From: Parerythrobacter jejuensis
Lineage (GTDB): Bacteria; Pseudomonadota; Alphaproteobacteria; Sphingomonadales; Sphingomonadaceae
Assembly (NCBI RefSeq): GCF_039536765.1
Contig: NZ_BAAAZF010000001.1
Location: 2,749,501-2,813,500, forward strand
Length of the DNA stretch: 64,000 nucleotides
Direction: 5' to 3'
This document shows positions 34,936-44,097 of this stretch, piece after piece. The notes under the pieces were generated by a model. That model made no database searches, had not been told where the DNA came from, and worked only from the letters and a program-made list of their open reading frames with translations. The translations under genes were made by a program, and so were the position numbers. Each line of letters opens with the position of its first letter. The first letter of the stretch is position 1.

Positions 34936-36153
34936 TCAACTCTCGGCAGGTTGTTCGACAATCGGGCGGCTATAGTTTTCCGGCGTCAAGTCGAGCCGTT
35001 CAATCCGCAGCACCGGATCACGGCGACGCAGGCGTGTGCCCGTAACGTTGTCGGCGAAGCGGGCGACGGCGGAATAGCGCTCGATCATATAGAAGCCTGG
35101 TGTCGCTGCCTTGTCCGAAACCGGCGCATAGCGGCGACTCTTGATGTGGCGTTCGACTTGCTTGAGCCAGTCGGTTTGCCCTTCCGAACGCAAGACTTCG
35201 TAATCCTCGATCCGGCCATCTGCATTGATCCAGAAGCCGATGTCGGCCCACCGGGGTTCGTCTTGATTAAGCGTTGTGAGGCGTGCAGCCGCACTGCCTG
35301 CACGCGTGTTTTCGCGATCCCGGTCGGCGCGGCTGAAGAGCGGTTCGCTAAACAGCAGAACGGGGCTAGTGACGCCGCCGCGTTCGGCGAAGCGCTTGAC
35401 CAGTGCATCGGTCTTGTCCTCGTTGCCTTGACTGCGATCGAGACGGGCCAACATGACTTCTGCGACCAGCGTGAACTCCTCGCCGCCAGCAATCGGATTG
35501 TCACGAATATCTTCGAGCTTCTCGATCATGCTGCGTCGCTCGCTTTCGAGTCCGGTCACGGTGAAGCGGGCATTGTCGAGCAGTGCAAGGCGCAGACGTG
35601 CGAACATGGCGACGCGTGGGTAATTCAACTCCATCGCACGCTTTTCCACACGGCGGTAAATCCGCTCGGCACCATTGTCGTCACCCAGTTTGACCCGGCT
35701 GTCACCGACGGTGACGTCGGCGACCAGCGCGCGCGGATCATCGCGGCCCAAACCCTTGCGCAAAGTGTCGCGCATATCGAGTGTGGCGAGCTGGAAATCC
35801 TTGCCTTCGCCCAGCTGTTCGGAGACGCGCGAATAGGCCCGCTGCAGGCCCGCAACGGCCACCGGCAATTTGCGGCCATGCTTGTCATTGCGCCCGATCG
35901 ACTTGCGCAGAGTGTCGCGGCTGTCCTTGTATTCACCCGCTACCAGCAGGTTTTCTGCGTGGTCGAGCGTGGCCTTGATGTCTTCCTCAGGCGGGCAATT
36001 GCGCGCGAGGCAGTCGGCCAAGGCCTTGGCTGTATCATCCAAAGAGCGTCCGGTGACGACGATTTCCTCGCCGGTTCCGCCGTCCTGGGCATAAGCCGGA
36101 ATAGTGGTGGCGCTGGCGGCCAACGCAGCAAGAAAGAGTGTTCGGACGGACAT
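34936..36153 (-). CDS. Secreted TPR-like protein with TonB-box-like N-terminus
   Basis: A 405-residue exported protein (signal peptide to AYA-QD). Right after the cleavage site it reads GTGEEIVVTGRSLDD, nearly identical to the TonB-box region of sphingomonad TonB-dependent receptors, yet no plug or barrel follows. Instead there is LADCLARNCPPEEDI with a cysteine pair, then helical TPR-like hairpins (NLLVAGEYKDSRDTL, NGAERIYRRVEKRAMELNYPRVAMFA). The C-terminal part, with WADIGFWINADGRIEDYEVLRSEG and RHIKSRRYAP, resembles the TonB C-terminal domain fold. A role as a partner of TonB systems is inferred. It converges on the ABA4-like gene with three bases between the stops. Confidence 0.72.
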   Translation of the reverse strand: MSVRTLFLAALAASATTIPAYAQDGGTGEEIVVTGRSLDDTAKALADCLARNCPPEEDIKATLDHAENLLVAGEYKDSRDTLRKSIGRNDKHGRKLPVAVAGLQRAYSRVSEQLGEGKDFQLATLDMRDTLRKGLGRDDPRALVADVTVGDSRVKLGDDNGAERIYRRVEKRAMELNYPRVAMFARLRLALLDNARFTVTGLESERRSMIEKLEDIRDNPIAGGEEFTLVAEVMLARLDRSQGNEDKTDALVKRFAERGGVTSPVLLFSEPLFSRADRDRENTRAGSAAARLTTLNQDEPRWADIGFWINADGRIEDYEVLRSEGQTDWLKQVERHIKSRRYAPVSDKAATPGFYMIERYSAVARFADNVTGTRLRRRDPVLRIERLDLTPENYSRPIVEQPAES

Positions 36154-36359
36154 GTGCAGTTCCCCTGGGAATTTTGTGCGGCCAACATAGTTGCGGACGG
36201 CCGGATATCTAAGGTGTGTTAGACAAAACCGCTATGCGGCAAGATGAACGACAAACCGATACAGGCTTTGTCAGGTGTCTGACTTTCCATCAAAAACGCC
36301 CGCCAACCGGTGGGGGAGACGAGCGCTTTTGCGACCCTTTGGGCCATTGTTGCCAGCAA

Positions 36360-36488
36360 TCAGATGGCGCGATCGCCTGCCTCGCCCACTGATTCAATGT
36401 CGCGGCCAAGGCCTTTGACAGTGTTACAAGCGGCGGTTGTCAGCGAAAGTGCTGCGATTCCAACGGCGAGAATAATCTTGCGTGCCAT
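36360..36488 (-). CDS. Entericidin A/B-like lipoprotein
   Basis: A 42-residue lipoprotein too short to appear in most gene lists. The signal ends in a lipobox (LTTAAC, Cys21), followed by NTVKGLGRDIESVGEAGDRA, the hallmark of the entericidin EcnA/EcnB family. Entericidins are small cell-envelope lipoproteins; in E. coli they form an antidote/toxin pair linked to stationary-phase lysis, but in most bacteria their role is unknown. AAGGAAA lies about 5 bases before the ATG, supporting translation. No second entericidin gene is adjacent. Confidence 0.82.
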   Translation of the reverse strand: MARKIILAVGIAALSLTTAACNTVKGLGRDIESVGEAGDRAI

Positions 36489-36558
36489 GGTCTTTCCTTC
36501 GTCAGATTGGCGTGCATCGTACACCAGGGAAACCAACCTCGACTGAACGGGTTCCCTA

Positions 36559-37446
36559 TCACGTCTTTTTCAGGCGATGCTCGCGCCATGCGACGATCAG
36601 CCCTGAAACGATGATGAGCGGTGCGCCAATCCAGAGCGTGGCAGGGGGAACACGCTCGAACACGGTCCAGCCATAGGTCGTCGCCCAGATCAGGGCGGTG
36701 TAGTCCATCACGATGATGGTCGCGGCCGATCCGAAGCGGAGCGAGGTGGTGAGCAGCACCTGCGCCAAGGCGCCGGTCCCCGCCACTGCGAGGATCACCA
36801 GCCAGGTCATCGGGTCATGCGCTGACAGGACGAAGGGGAGCGCAAGAGCCGCCAGCGGCGTTGTCAGCGCGGTAAACCAGAAAATGATGCCATAGGGTGT
36901 TTCGGTCTTGTTGAGGTCCTGGATCTGGAAGGAGATCAGCGCGACCATGAAGGCGGCGACCAGCCCGACTGCCACTCCCAACGGATCGACGGCGTCACTG
37001 CCCCAGGGCTGCATCACGATGGCGACCCCGGCAAAGCCGACGATCACTGCACTCCAGCGGTAGAATCCAATCTTTTCGCGAAACAGCACGAGGGCCAGGA
37101 TCACGGCAAACATCGGGGTGGTGAAACTGATGGTGGTCGCCTCTGCCAGCGGGAGCAGGATCACGGCACCATAGACGAATACCATGCCGGTAATGCCATA
37201 GATCGCGCGGCGGGCATGGGCGCCGAAACGCTTGGTCCGGATCTGTACGAGCCGTCCGGTGACTGCCAGCAACCCGCCAATGACCAGGAACGTCAGAAAC
37301 TGGCGCCAGAAGATCATCTCCAGCAGATGCGCGCCGCGTTGTTCACCCAGCTTTACCAGCATGGCCATGGTCGCAAGGCTCAGCGCAGTGACCAGACGTA
37401 GTCCGAGCGCAAGAAACGGGCGCGGGCGTGCGACAGAGCCATCCAT
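36559..37446 (-). CDS. EamA/DMT family transporter
   Basis: A 295-residue inner-membrane transporter of the drug/metabolite (EamA) superfamily with ten hydrophobic helices in two repeated halves. First-half markers are LGEQRGAHLLEMIFWRQ and LPLAEATTISFTTPMFAVILA; second-half markers are SLRFGSAATIIVMDYTALIWA and APLIIVSGLIV. Likely exports or imports a small metabolite; the substrate is not predictable. A second, related EamA gene lies at 41170. The gene is divergent from a small membrane protein gene with 47 bases between starts. Confidence 0.9.
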   Translation of the reverse strand: MDGSVARPRPFLALGLRLVTALSLATMAMLVKLGEQRGAHLLEMIFWRQFLTFLVIGGLLAVTGRLVQIRTKRFGAHARRAIYGITGMVFVYGAVILLPLAEATTISFTTPMFAVILALVLFREKIGFYRWSAVIVGFAGVAIVMQPWGSDAVDPLGVAVGLVAAFMVALISFQIQDLNKTETPYGIIFWFTALTTPLAALALPFVLSAHDPMTWLVILAVAGTGALAQVLLTTSLRFGSAATIIVMDYTALIWATTYGWTVFERVPPATLWIGAPLIIVSGLIVAWREHRLKKT

Positions 37447-37493
37447 GGCCTTGCCCTAGTGCAACCTGGCGCGGATGCCCATATGGCCTCGCG

Positions 37494-37724
37494 ATGGAAT
37501 TTCTACGTGACCTGATCTTTGCCAGCGACGCCGAATTGCTCGCCCTTTGGGGCGTGGCATTCTTGCTGTTGGCCGGGTTTGCGACCCTGATGGAGCGCCG
37601 CCGTCTCAAAAGGGCCCGGATCGATCGCATCGGCTGGGTCCCTTGGTTCGGGATATTCTTCGTCAGCGTGATGCTCGGCGGCGGCCTGCTGGCGCTGGCC
37701 GTGCCGGGAATGATCAAGGGCTAG
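37494..37724 (+). CDS. Small hypothetical membrane protein
   Basis: A 76-residue protein with two hydrophobic helices (LLALWGVAFLLLAGFATL and WFGIFFVSVMLGGGLLALAVPGMI) separated by a very basic loop (ERRRLKRARIDRIGW). It should sit in the inner membrane with the loop in the cytoplasm. The N-terminal extension seen in a longer open frame was rejected as it overlaps the divergent gene. No family recognised. Confidence 0.6.
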   Translation: MEFLRDLIFASDAELLALWGVAFLLLAGFATLMERRRLKRARIDRIGWVPWFGIFFVSVMLGGGLLALAVPGMIKG

Positions 37725-37977
37725 GGAGAGGGTAGGAGAGTAGGATTATTTGGTTTTCGCACGCCCTCCGGCGCGCGATATCCTCGCACCTTCGGTGCTG
37801 CGGGCGCCCGGTCGGGCTTGCGGCTTGCTAGGCGCAAGCCGTGCTCCGCCGCCAGGTCAATAGCTAGGAATGGTCCGGTCTACGACCAGTGGACCGCAAG
37901 GGCGACCGCCCGCCCGAGCTAATGCGAGGAAGCAAGGGGCGCGGACGCGCCCCGCCCGCAGGGTCAAAACAAAAGTT
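37725..37977. repeat. Intergenic hairpin-rich element
   Basis: A 253-base gap packed with perfect inverted repeats: GCACC-TTC-GGTGC (37786-37798), GGCTTGCG/CGCAAGCC with a 10-base loop (37815-37840), and GGGGCGCG-GA-CGCGCCCC (37936-37953). The sequence resembles intergenic mosaic elements I associate with Erythrobacteraceae genomes, so it may be a dispersed repeat or a 3'-end stabiliser. The small membrane protein gene and cpaF converge on it, so it may also terminate both. No gene seen. Confidence 0.5.
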
Positions 37978-39519
37978 CTAGAGACACGCCTCAAGATAGG
38001 CTTGGTCAAACCCGAATTGACGGGCTTTTTCCAGCGTATAGGGACGCAGGCCACTGGGGCGGAATTCGCCGATGATCTTGCCGTCTTCGCTCTCGTCCAG
38101 ATATTCGAACTTGAACAGGTTCTGGGTTACGATCACATCGCCTTCCATCCCGATTACCTCGGTGATGTCGGTGGTGCGGCGCGAACCGTCGCGCAGACGT
38201 TTCACCTGCACGATGATGTCGACCGATTCCGCGATCTGGCGCGAAATGGCTTCCTTCGGGATCTTGATGTCCCCCATCAGGATCATGTTTTCCATACGGC
38301 CCAGACACTCGCGCGGCGAGTTGGCGTGAAGCGTACACATGGAGCCATCGTGGCCGGTGTTCATGGCAGCAAGAAGGTCGAAACATTCCGCGCCACGAAT
38401 CTCACCCAGGATAATGCGGTCCGGGCGCATACGCAGGGCGTTCTTCACCAGGTCACCAATGGTGATGGCACCCTGGCCTTCAAGGTTGGGCGGACGGGTT
38501 TCGAGCGGCAACCAGTGGGGCTGCTGCAAGCGAAGCTCGGCGGCGTCCTCGATTGTCAGCACACGCTCACCCGGGTCGATCATTTTCGACAGGGCGTTGA
38601 GCATGGTCGTTTTACCCGAGCCGGTACCGCCCGAGATCACAATGTTCATCCGGCAAGCGCCTGCAATCTTCAGCGCAGTACACATCTTGTCGCTCATCGA
38701 ACCGAAGTCCTTGAGCATGTCGAGCGTGATCGGCTTCTCGGAGAACTTACGAATGGAGATTGCCGTGCCTTTGAGCGAAAGCGGCGGTACGATCACGTTC
38801 ACACGCGAGCCGTCTTTCAAGCGGGCATCGGCCAGCGGTGTGGTCTGGTCGACGCGGCGGCCGACCTGGTTCACGATGCGCTGGGCGATCTGGAACAGAT
38901 GCTGTTCGTCACGGAAGCGGATTGGCGCGATGACCAATTTGCCGCCTTTTTCGATGTAGGTCTGGTCGGGGCCGTTGACCATGATGTCCGACACGTCGGG
39001 ATCGTTCAGCAGCTCTTCGAGCGGACCGAAGCCGAGCAGTTCGTCGATCAGAACCTTTTCGAGCGCAAATTGCTCGCGGCGGTTCAGAGTGACTTTGAGT
39101 TCCGCCAGCACCTCCATGATGATCGGGCGGAATTCTTCCGACAGTTCATCCTTGGTCAGCGTGGCAGCAGCTTCGGGGTCGACACGTTCGAGCAGGCGGG
39201 GGAGCACCTGTTCCTTGATCTTGTGGACGCTGGCTTCGAAGCCGCCGATGTCGGCCTGGCCGCTGTGGACGGCATTGGCCCGGTCGGCGAGGCGCGTCAT
39301 CGCGTCTTCTTGTGCAGGCGGGGTGCTCGATGCCGGGGCTGCGCCCGGGACGCTGGCGTCGTCGGACTCGCCTGGAAGCGGCGGGAATTGATCCCCGCCA
39401 GAGGCTGCATTGTCCTTGCTTGCGCGCTCGCCGCCCTTCATCGGGCGGGCCACGCCGAAGGCCGGGCGTCCGCCCGATCCTGCGCCGCCAGCTCCGCTCT
39501 TGCGTCCGAATGCACTCAT
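37978..39519 (-). CDS. cpaF: CpaF family type II/IV secretion ATPase (Tad pilus)
   Basis: A 513-residue cytoplasmic ATPase that powers Flp/Tad pilus assembly. About 85 disordered Gly/Ser/Pro-rich residues precede a helical N-domain (EQVLPRLLERVDPEAAATLTK). The motor domain has FGPLEELLNDPDVSDIMVNGPD, DGSRVNVIVPPLSLKG, Walker A GGTGSGKTTML, the Asp box LTIEDAAELRL, RMRPDRIILGEIRGAE and the His box NTGHDGSMCTLHANSP. The ATG at 39519 with AGGGA upstream was chosen over an ATG 42 bases earlier. Other tad/cpa genes are absent on both sides, so this copy is detached from a pilus operon. Confidence 0.94.
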   Translation of the reverse strand: MSAFGRKSGAGGAGSGGRPAFGVARPMKGGERASKDNAASGGDQFPPLPGESDDASVPGAAPASSTPPAQEDAMTRLADRANAVHSGQADIGGFEASVHKIKEQVLPRLLERVDPEAAATLTKDELSEEFRPIIMEVLAELKVTLNRREQFALEKVLIDELLGFGPLEELLNDPDVSDIMVNGPDQTYIEKGGKLVIAPIRFRDEQHLFQIAQRIVNQVGRRVDQTTPLADARLKDGSRVNVIVPPLSLKGTAISIRKFSEKPITLDMLKDFGSMSDKMCTALKIAGACRMNIVISGGTGSGKTTMLNALSKMIDPGERVLTIEDAAELRLQQPHWLPLETRPPNLEGQGAITIGDLVKNALRMRPDRIILGEIRGAECFDLLAAMNTGHDGSMCTLHANSPRECLGRMENMILMGDIKIPKEAISRQIAESVDIIVQVKRLRDGSRRTTDITEVIGMEGDVIVTQNLFKFEYLDESEDGKIIGEFRPSGLRPYTLEKARQFGFDQAYLEACL

Positions 39520-39717
39520 TCCCTGTCCCCCAGGTCGTAATCGATTCATGCCAAGGTTCATCGTCGCTTTTGGGCGAAGAGGACCTTCCGAAGCTTGGTG
39601 AATAGAAAGGAAACCTTATTTTTTTCCTAAATTTTCCGATCGGGAATGCTGCGTCGCGCTTGCCTGCCTTAGACCCCGAGCGCGGCGGAACGGGCCACAA
39701 ACGATGGTAAATATTCC

Positions 39718-39735
39718 TTAATCGGGCTCGATTAA
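39718..39735. promoter_or_regulatory. Palindrome upstream of the O-antigen ligase gene
   Basis: TTAATCG-GGCT-CGATTAA is a perfect 7-bp inverted repeat ending nine bases before the start codon. It lies in the A+T-rich divergent gap between cpaF and the ligase gene and could be an operator. The paired TTAA elements recall CtrA sites, but their spacing (10 rather than 7) does not fit the consensus. Confidence 0.35.
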
Positions 39736-39744
39736 TCAGCCTTC

Positions 39745-41064
39745 ATGGTTTCGATGAATCTTACCGAGCAAGACGCGTCTTCCACGAAAGGGATGCTGCA
39801 GGGCTATGTAGTCCCGGTGGCAATCCTTGTCGCGATCCTGATGCCGATCGTCTCTGGCGTGGTCTATCCGACCTATATGCACCGCATGCCGGTACTGTCG
39901 CTGGAGTTCTCGCGGCTGATAGAGGCGCCATTCCTTCTGGCCGAGCTTGGCGTCGTGATATGGGCCTATCGGGTTGGTCTTGATCGCGGAAAGATATGGC
40001 AGGCCTTGCCGCGCGATGTGCAATGGGCAACCGGCGCCTTGATTGCCGGGCTTACCATCAGCAGCATCTTCATTTCGCGCAGCACCAGCGCTTCGATGAC
40101 GCATTCCCTGATGTATGTGCTGCACCTGTTTTTCGCGATGTCGGTCTATTCCCTGGCGAGGCACTATGGCGTCGACAGCATTCGCAAAGTGCTGCCAGTA
40201 TTTGGCATAGGCCTGGTGACTTTGGCGATATTCACGGCGGTGCGGTTCAGCTTTCCGCCGCCGGCCGAGAAGGTTTTTGGCGGAGTGATCGAATGGGAGT
40301 CTGCGCTTCCCGGCTTCATCAATGTGCGCCATTTCGGGGCCTGGACAGGAGCCATCGCAGCCGGTTTCGCGATCAAGATCCTGTTCGTGGACGAAGCCCG
40401 CAAACTGGGCTGGAGCCATTTCTTCTATTGCCTTGCTGCGGGTATGACCGTGTGGTCGGGTACCCGCGCTGCCCTTCTCGGCATGGTCGTCGTCCTTCTC
40501 GTCACGATTATTTCGCTGCGCAGGTTTCCTGACATCCGCAATATTGGCATTGCCTTCCTGCTTACGGCATTTGCGATGGGAGTAGCGTTCCTGCTCCTGC
40601 CGCCAGACCCGGCATTCTACCTGTTCAATCTCAATGACACGGCAAGCGCCAATTCGCTGACCAGCGGACGATTGAAGCTGTGGGAACAGACCTATGATCG
40701 CTGGCTCGCTTCCCCCCTGTTCGGTTGGGGTTCCGGATCAACCTTCTGGGAGGTCGATATCGGCTGGAGCCACACGCAACCGCACAATGTAGTCCTGCAA
40801 TATCTCATATCCTGGGGCATTCTCGGCGCAGCGGGCGGCTTGTGGCTGGTCGGGCGAATGATCAAGGCGGTTCATCGTCCGGCTATCGCCGAACCTGTGC
40901 TGCTGCCCCTGTTGGCCATCATGTATTGCCTGCTGTTCCAGAGCTTGCTGGAAGGGATGCTGCATTATCCGCGCTACATCATGGCCATCATCATGCTGGG
41001 CGGCTTGATCCTTGTCGCGTCGCGCGAGAATGTGAAAGACGAGGCCTGGGGCCGCCGTGCCTAG
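39745..41064 (+). CDS. O-antigen ligase family (Wzy_C) membrane protein
   Basis: A 439-residue polytopic membrane protein with about ten to twelve helices. The Wzy_C-type features are VWSGTRAALLGMVVVLL (conserved arginine), the large periplasmic loop with SLTSGRLKLWEQTYDRWLASPLFGWGSGS, and HTQPHNVVLQYLISWGILGA, with the conserved histidine. Such proteins transfer or polymerise polysaccharide on lipid carriers (WaaL, Wzy and related). No glycosyltransferase cluster is adjacent, so the polymer is unknown. Two ATGs (39745 and 39754) are possible starts, neither with a clear ribosome site. Confidence 0.85.
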   Translation: MVSMNLTEQDASSTKGMLQGYVVPVAILVAILMPIVSGVVYPTYMHRMPVLSLEFSRLIEAPFLLAELGVVIWAYRVGLDRGKIWQALPRDVQWATGALIAGLTISSIFISRSTSASMTHSLMYVLHLFFAMSVYSLARHYGVDSIRKVLPVFGIGLVTLAIFTAVRFSFPPPAEKVFGGVIEWESALPGFINVRHFGAWTGAIAAGFAIKILFVDEARKLGWSHFFYCLAAGMTVWSGTRAALLGMVVVLLVTIISLRRFPDIRNIGIAFLLTAFAMGVAFLLLPPDPAFYLFNLNDTASANSLTSGRLKLWEQTYDRWLASPLFGWGSGSTFWEVDIGWSHTQPHNVVLQYLISWGILGAAGGLWLVGRMIKAVHRPAIAEPVLLPLLAIMYCLLFQSLLEGMLHYPRYIMAIIMLGGLILVASRENVKDEAWGRRA

Positions 41065-41169
41065 CTGAGACGTCCCTGGCGGAAACCTGCTTGTCTGATT
41101 TGTGAAGGGCTGTATCGACGCCCCGGATCAGGACCGTATCCCAACGGGCCTGAAAAGGGAGCGTGCGCG

Positions 41170-42081
41170 GTGCAGCAGGATGATCGCAGCGGATTGCTGT
41201 TTGCACTGGCGGGCTTTGCATGCCTCTCGGTCGGCGATGCCGTCATCAAGACTATCAGCGGCGAATGGTCCCCGATCGCGGTTGCCGCGCTGCGTTTCAC
41301 ATTCGGCGCCGTTGGCTTGGCGATCTTGCTCGGCATGCGCGAAGGGGTGGCAGGGTTTCGCCCGAGTCATCCTTGGTTGCAGTTGGGCCGCGGATTTTGC
41401 CTCGCAATGGCAACCTTGGGATTCTTCTCGGCGATCTTCGTGATGCCTCTGGCAGAAGCGACCGCCCTGGTTTTCCTGGCCCCGATCCTGACCGCGCTCT
41501 TGAGTGGTCCCCTGCTGGGCGAGAAGGTGCGCCCGGCTGTCTGGATCGCGTCCGTCGCAGCTTTCGTGGGGGTTTTGGTGATCCTGCGACCCAATGTTGC
41601 GGCCTTGGGCGTCACGGCCTTCCTGCCCGTTGGTGCGGCCTTTTTCATGGCGCTGCTGATGATCGCCAATCGCGCTGCTGCGGGGCAGGGGAGCGTGCTG
41701 TCGATGCAGGCCTATATGGCGATTAGCGCCGCGGCGATCCTGGCAGTCGCAGCCTTTATCGGGCGGGCAAGCGGCATCGAGATTCTGCAATTTGGCTGGC
41801 CGGACCTTTCCATTGTGCTGCGTTGTGCAGTGGTTGCGGTCACTGCCAGCACAGCCCATTGGCTGGTCTTCATGGGAACAACACGGGCGGGAGCTGCATC
41901 GATCGCCCCGATGACCTATGTCCAGCTACTGGTCGCCAGCGCATTGGGCTGGTGGTGGTTCGATGACAGCCCAGATCTGGGCACACTGGCAGGGGCGGCG
42001 ATCATCATCGGGGCCGGATTGTTCCTGTGGCAGCAGGGACGGTTTTCACGCATCGCGCCTGCGAAAAGCTCGAAGCGCTAA
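41170..42081 (+). CDS. EamA/DMT family transporter
   Basis: A 303-residue inner-membrane protein with ten hydrophobic helices in two EamA repeats. GDAVIKTISGEWSPIAVAALRFTFGA and MPLAEATALVFLAPILTALLSG mark the first repeat; MGTTRAGAASIAPMTYVQLLVA and AAIIIGAGLFLW mark the second. It is a distant relative of the transporter at 36559. The start codon is GTG at 41170, with GGGAG about 10 bases upstream. A basic C-terminal tail is cytoplasmic. Substrate unknown. Confidence 0.9.
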   Translation: MQQDDRSGLLFALAGFACLSVGDAVIKTISGEWSPIAVAALRFTFGAVGLAILLGMREGVAGFRPSHPWLQLGRGFCLAMATLGFFSAIFVMPLAEATALVFLAPILTALLSGPLLGEKVRPAVWIASVAAFVGVLVILRPNVAALGVTAFLPVGAAFFMALLMIANRAAAGQGSVLSMQAYMAISAAAILAVAAFIGRASGIEILQFGWPDLSIVLRCAVVAVTASTAHWLVFMGTTRAGAASIAPMTYVQLLVASALGWWWFDDSPDLGTLAGAAIIIGAGLFLWQQGRFSRIAPAKSSKR

Positions 42082-42198
42082 TTTGCCGGTTAATACCGTG
42101 GAATCCTGCGCACAAATCGTCTAGCGCCCCGCCAAGCGTCGGGCGCGCGGGCCAAAAGAGCCTATTTCTTACAGATTTTCTGACGGGACAGACTACGC

Positions 42199-44022
42199 AT
42201 GTGCGGAATTATCGGAATTGTTAGCCCAGATGCCGTCTCAGAGCGGTTGGTCGATGGCCTGCGGCGCATGGAATACCGGGGCTATGACAGCGCTGGCGTG
42301 TGCACCATCGAGGATGGCCAACTGGTCAGGCGAAGGGCCAAGGGCAAACTGAAGAATCTCGAAGAAGAATTGTCGGGCAATCCCGCGCCGGGCAATGTCG
42401 GTATCGCCCATACGCGCTGGGCCACGCACGGGGCACCTACCGAGCATAATGCGCACCCGCATGCGACCGATGACGTTGCCTTGGTCCACAATGGCATTAT
42501 CGAGAATTTCAAGCCACTTCGTGAGGAACTGCAGCAGGCCGGACGCACGCTGGAGAGCGATACCGACAGTGAAGTCGTCGCGCATCTCGTCTCGCATGAG
42601 TTCGAGAAGGGTCTCAGCCCGCAAGATGCCATCAAGGCCGTGCTGCCGCGTCTGCGCGGTGCCTTTGCGCTGGCGATCGCCTTTCGCCAGCACCCTGATT
42701 TGCTGATTGGCGCGCGGCTCGGCTCGCCACTGGTGGTCGGCTATGGTGACGGGGAAATGTTCCTCGGGTCTGATGCTTTGGCACTTGCCCCCCTGACCCA
42801 GAAGATCACCTATCTCGAAGAGGGTGACTGGGTTGTCATCACGCGCGACACAGCGACGATTTATGACAGCGAGAACAAAGTTGTAGAGCGGCCCGTTGTT
42901 GCTTCCGGTGCTTCTGCTGCTGCGGTGGAGAAGGGCAATTACCGCCACTTCATGCAGAAAGAGATCTACGAACAGCCGACGGTCGTTGCGCAGACGCTGA
43001 ACAGCTATGTTCGGCAAGCGGACGAAAGCGTGGCCTTGCCTCAGATCGATTTCGACCTGTCAGCGATAAAGCGGATCACCATCGTGGCCTGCGGCACGTC
43101 GTTCTATGCTGGCATGGTGGCCAAGTACTGGTTCGAAACCTTTGCTCGCGTCCCCGTCGATATCGATGTTGCGAGCGAGTTCCGCTATCGCGAGCCCGTG
43201 CTCGAAGAAGGCGGCCTGGCGATCTTCATTTCGCAAAGTGGCGAGACGGCCGATACGCTCGCCGCGCTGCGCCACTGCAAGGAAAACGGCCAGACCATCG
43301 CGACGGTGGTGAATGTTCCAACCAGTTCGATGGCACGTGAAGCCGACCTGATTCTGCCGACCCATGCAGGGCCCGAGATCGGCGTCGCGTCGACCAAGGC
43401 GTTTACCTGCCAGCTGGCCGTTCTGGCTGCGTTGGCTGCGCATCTGGCCGTCGCCAAGGGCAAGATGAACCGTGCCGAAGAGCAAGAGGTTGTGCGCCAT
43501 TTGATTGAGGCTCCTGCGGCCCTCAATGCCGCGCTCGATCATGATGACGATATTGCCGCAATGGCGCCGTTGATCGCACCGGCGCGCGATGTGCTTTATC
43601 TCGGGCGCGGGCCGGACTATCCGCTCGCGCTGGAAGGAGCCCTGAAGCTCAAGGAAATCAGCTATATCCATGCCGAAGGATACGCTTCGGGCGAGATGAA
43701 GCATGGCCCGATCGCCTTGATCGATGAAGAAGTGCCGGTGATCGTTCTCGCTCCGTCGGGCCCGCTGTTTGAGAAAACGGTTTCGAACATGGAGGAAGTG
43801 CGTGCTCGGGGCGGGCAGGTCGTGCTTATTTCCGATGCCAAGGGGCTTGCAGAAGCTGGCGATGGTTGCATCGCAACGATCGAGATGCCCGATGTCCATC
43901 CGCTGATCGCGCCGCTGGTCTATGCCGTACCAGTCCAGCTGCTGGCCTATCATGTTGCTGTTGTGAAGGGCACGGACGTCGACCAGCCGCGCAATCTGGC
44001 GAAGTCGGTTACCGTCGAATAG
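42199..44022 (+). CDS. glmS: Glutamine-fructose-6-phosphate aminotransferase (isomerising)
   Basis: A 607-residue enzyme making glucosamine-6-phosphate for peptidoglycan and lipopolysaccharide. The N-terminal glutaminase begins MCGIIGIVS, with Cys2 as nucleophile after methionine removal, and has HTRWATHGAPTEHNAHPH and DNGIIEN-like (VHNGIIENF) blocks. Two SIS domains follow: ACGTSFYAGM with SQSGETADTLAAL, and LGRGPDYPLALEGALKLKEISYIHAEGYASGEMKHGP. It ends with PRNLAKSVTVE, the usual catalytic C-tail. No glmS ribozyme is expected or seen in this lineage. The gene is preceded by 117 bases without recognisable structure. Confidence 0.97.
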   Translation: MCGIIGIVSPDAVSERLVDGLRRMEYRGYDSAGVCTIEDGQLVRRRAKGKLKNLEEELSGNPAPGNVGIAHTRWATHGAPTEHNAHPHATDDVALVHNGIIENFKPLREELQQAGRTLESDTDSEVVAHLVSHEFEKGLSPQDAIKAVLPRLRGAFALAIAFRQHPDLLIGARLGSPLVVGYGDGEMFLGSDALALAPLTQKITYLEEGDWVVITRDTATIYDSENKVVERPVVASGASAAAVEKGNYRHFMQKEIYEQPTVVAQTLNSYVRQADESVALPQIDFDLSAIKRITIVACGTSFYAGMVAKYWFETFARVPVDIDVASEFRYREPVLEEGGLAIFISQSGETADTLAALRHCKENGQTIATVVNVPTSSMAREADLILPTHAGPEIGVASTKAFTCQLAVLAALAAHLAVAKGKMNRAEEQEVVRHLIEAPAALNAALDHDDDIAAMAPLIAPARDVLYLGRGPDYPLALEGALKLKEISYIHAEGYASGEMKHGPIALIDEEVPVIVLAPSGPLFEKTVSNMEEVRARGGQVVLISDAKGLAEAGDGCIATIEMPDVHPLIAPLVYAVPVQLLAYHVAVVKGTDVDQPRNLAKSVTVE

Positions 44023-44097
44023 CGGCCTGACAATGCGCGTCTTTTTGGCGCCGGCGCTTTACGTGGAAATAACTATTCAGGCCTAAGGATCGGCCGC

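Noticed and set aside
36230-36330. Rho-independent terminator after the entericidin gene
   Set aside because: There is a T-run on the minus strand, but the stem before it is too imperfect to call.
37870-39540. 556-codon open frame on the plus strand opposite cpaF
   Set aside because: Shadow of the cpaF coding strand; no conserved domain, and its start falls in the intergenic hairpin element.
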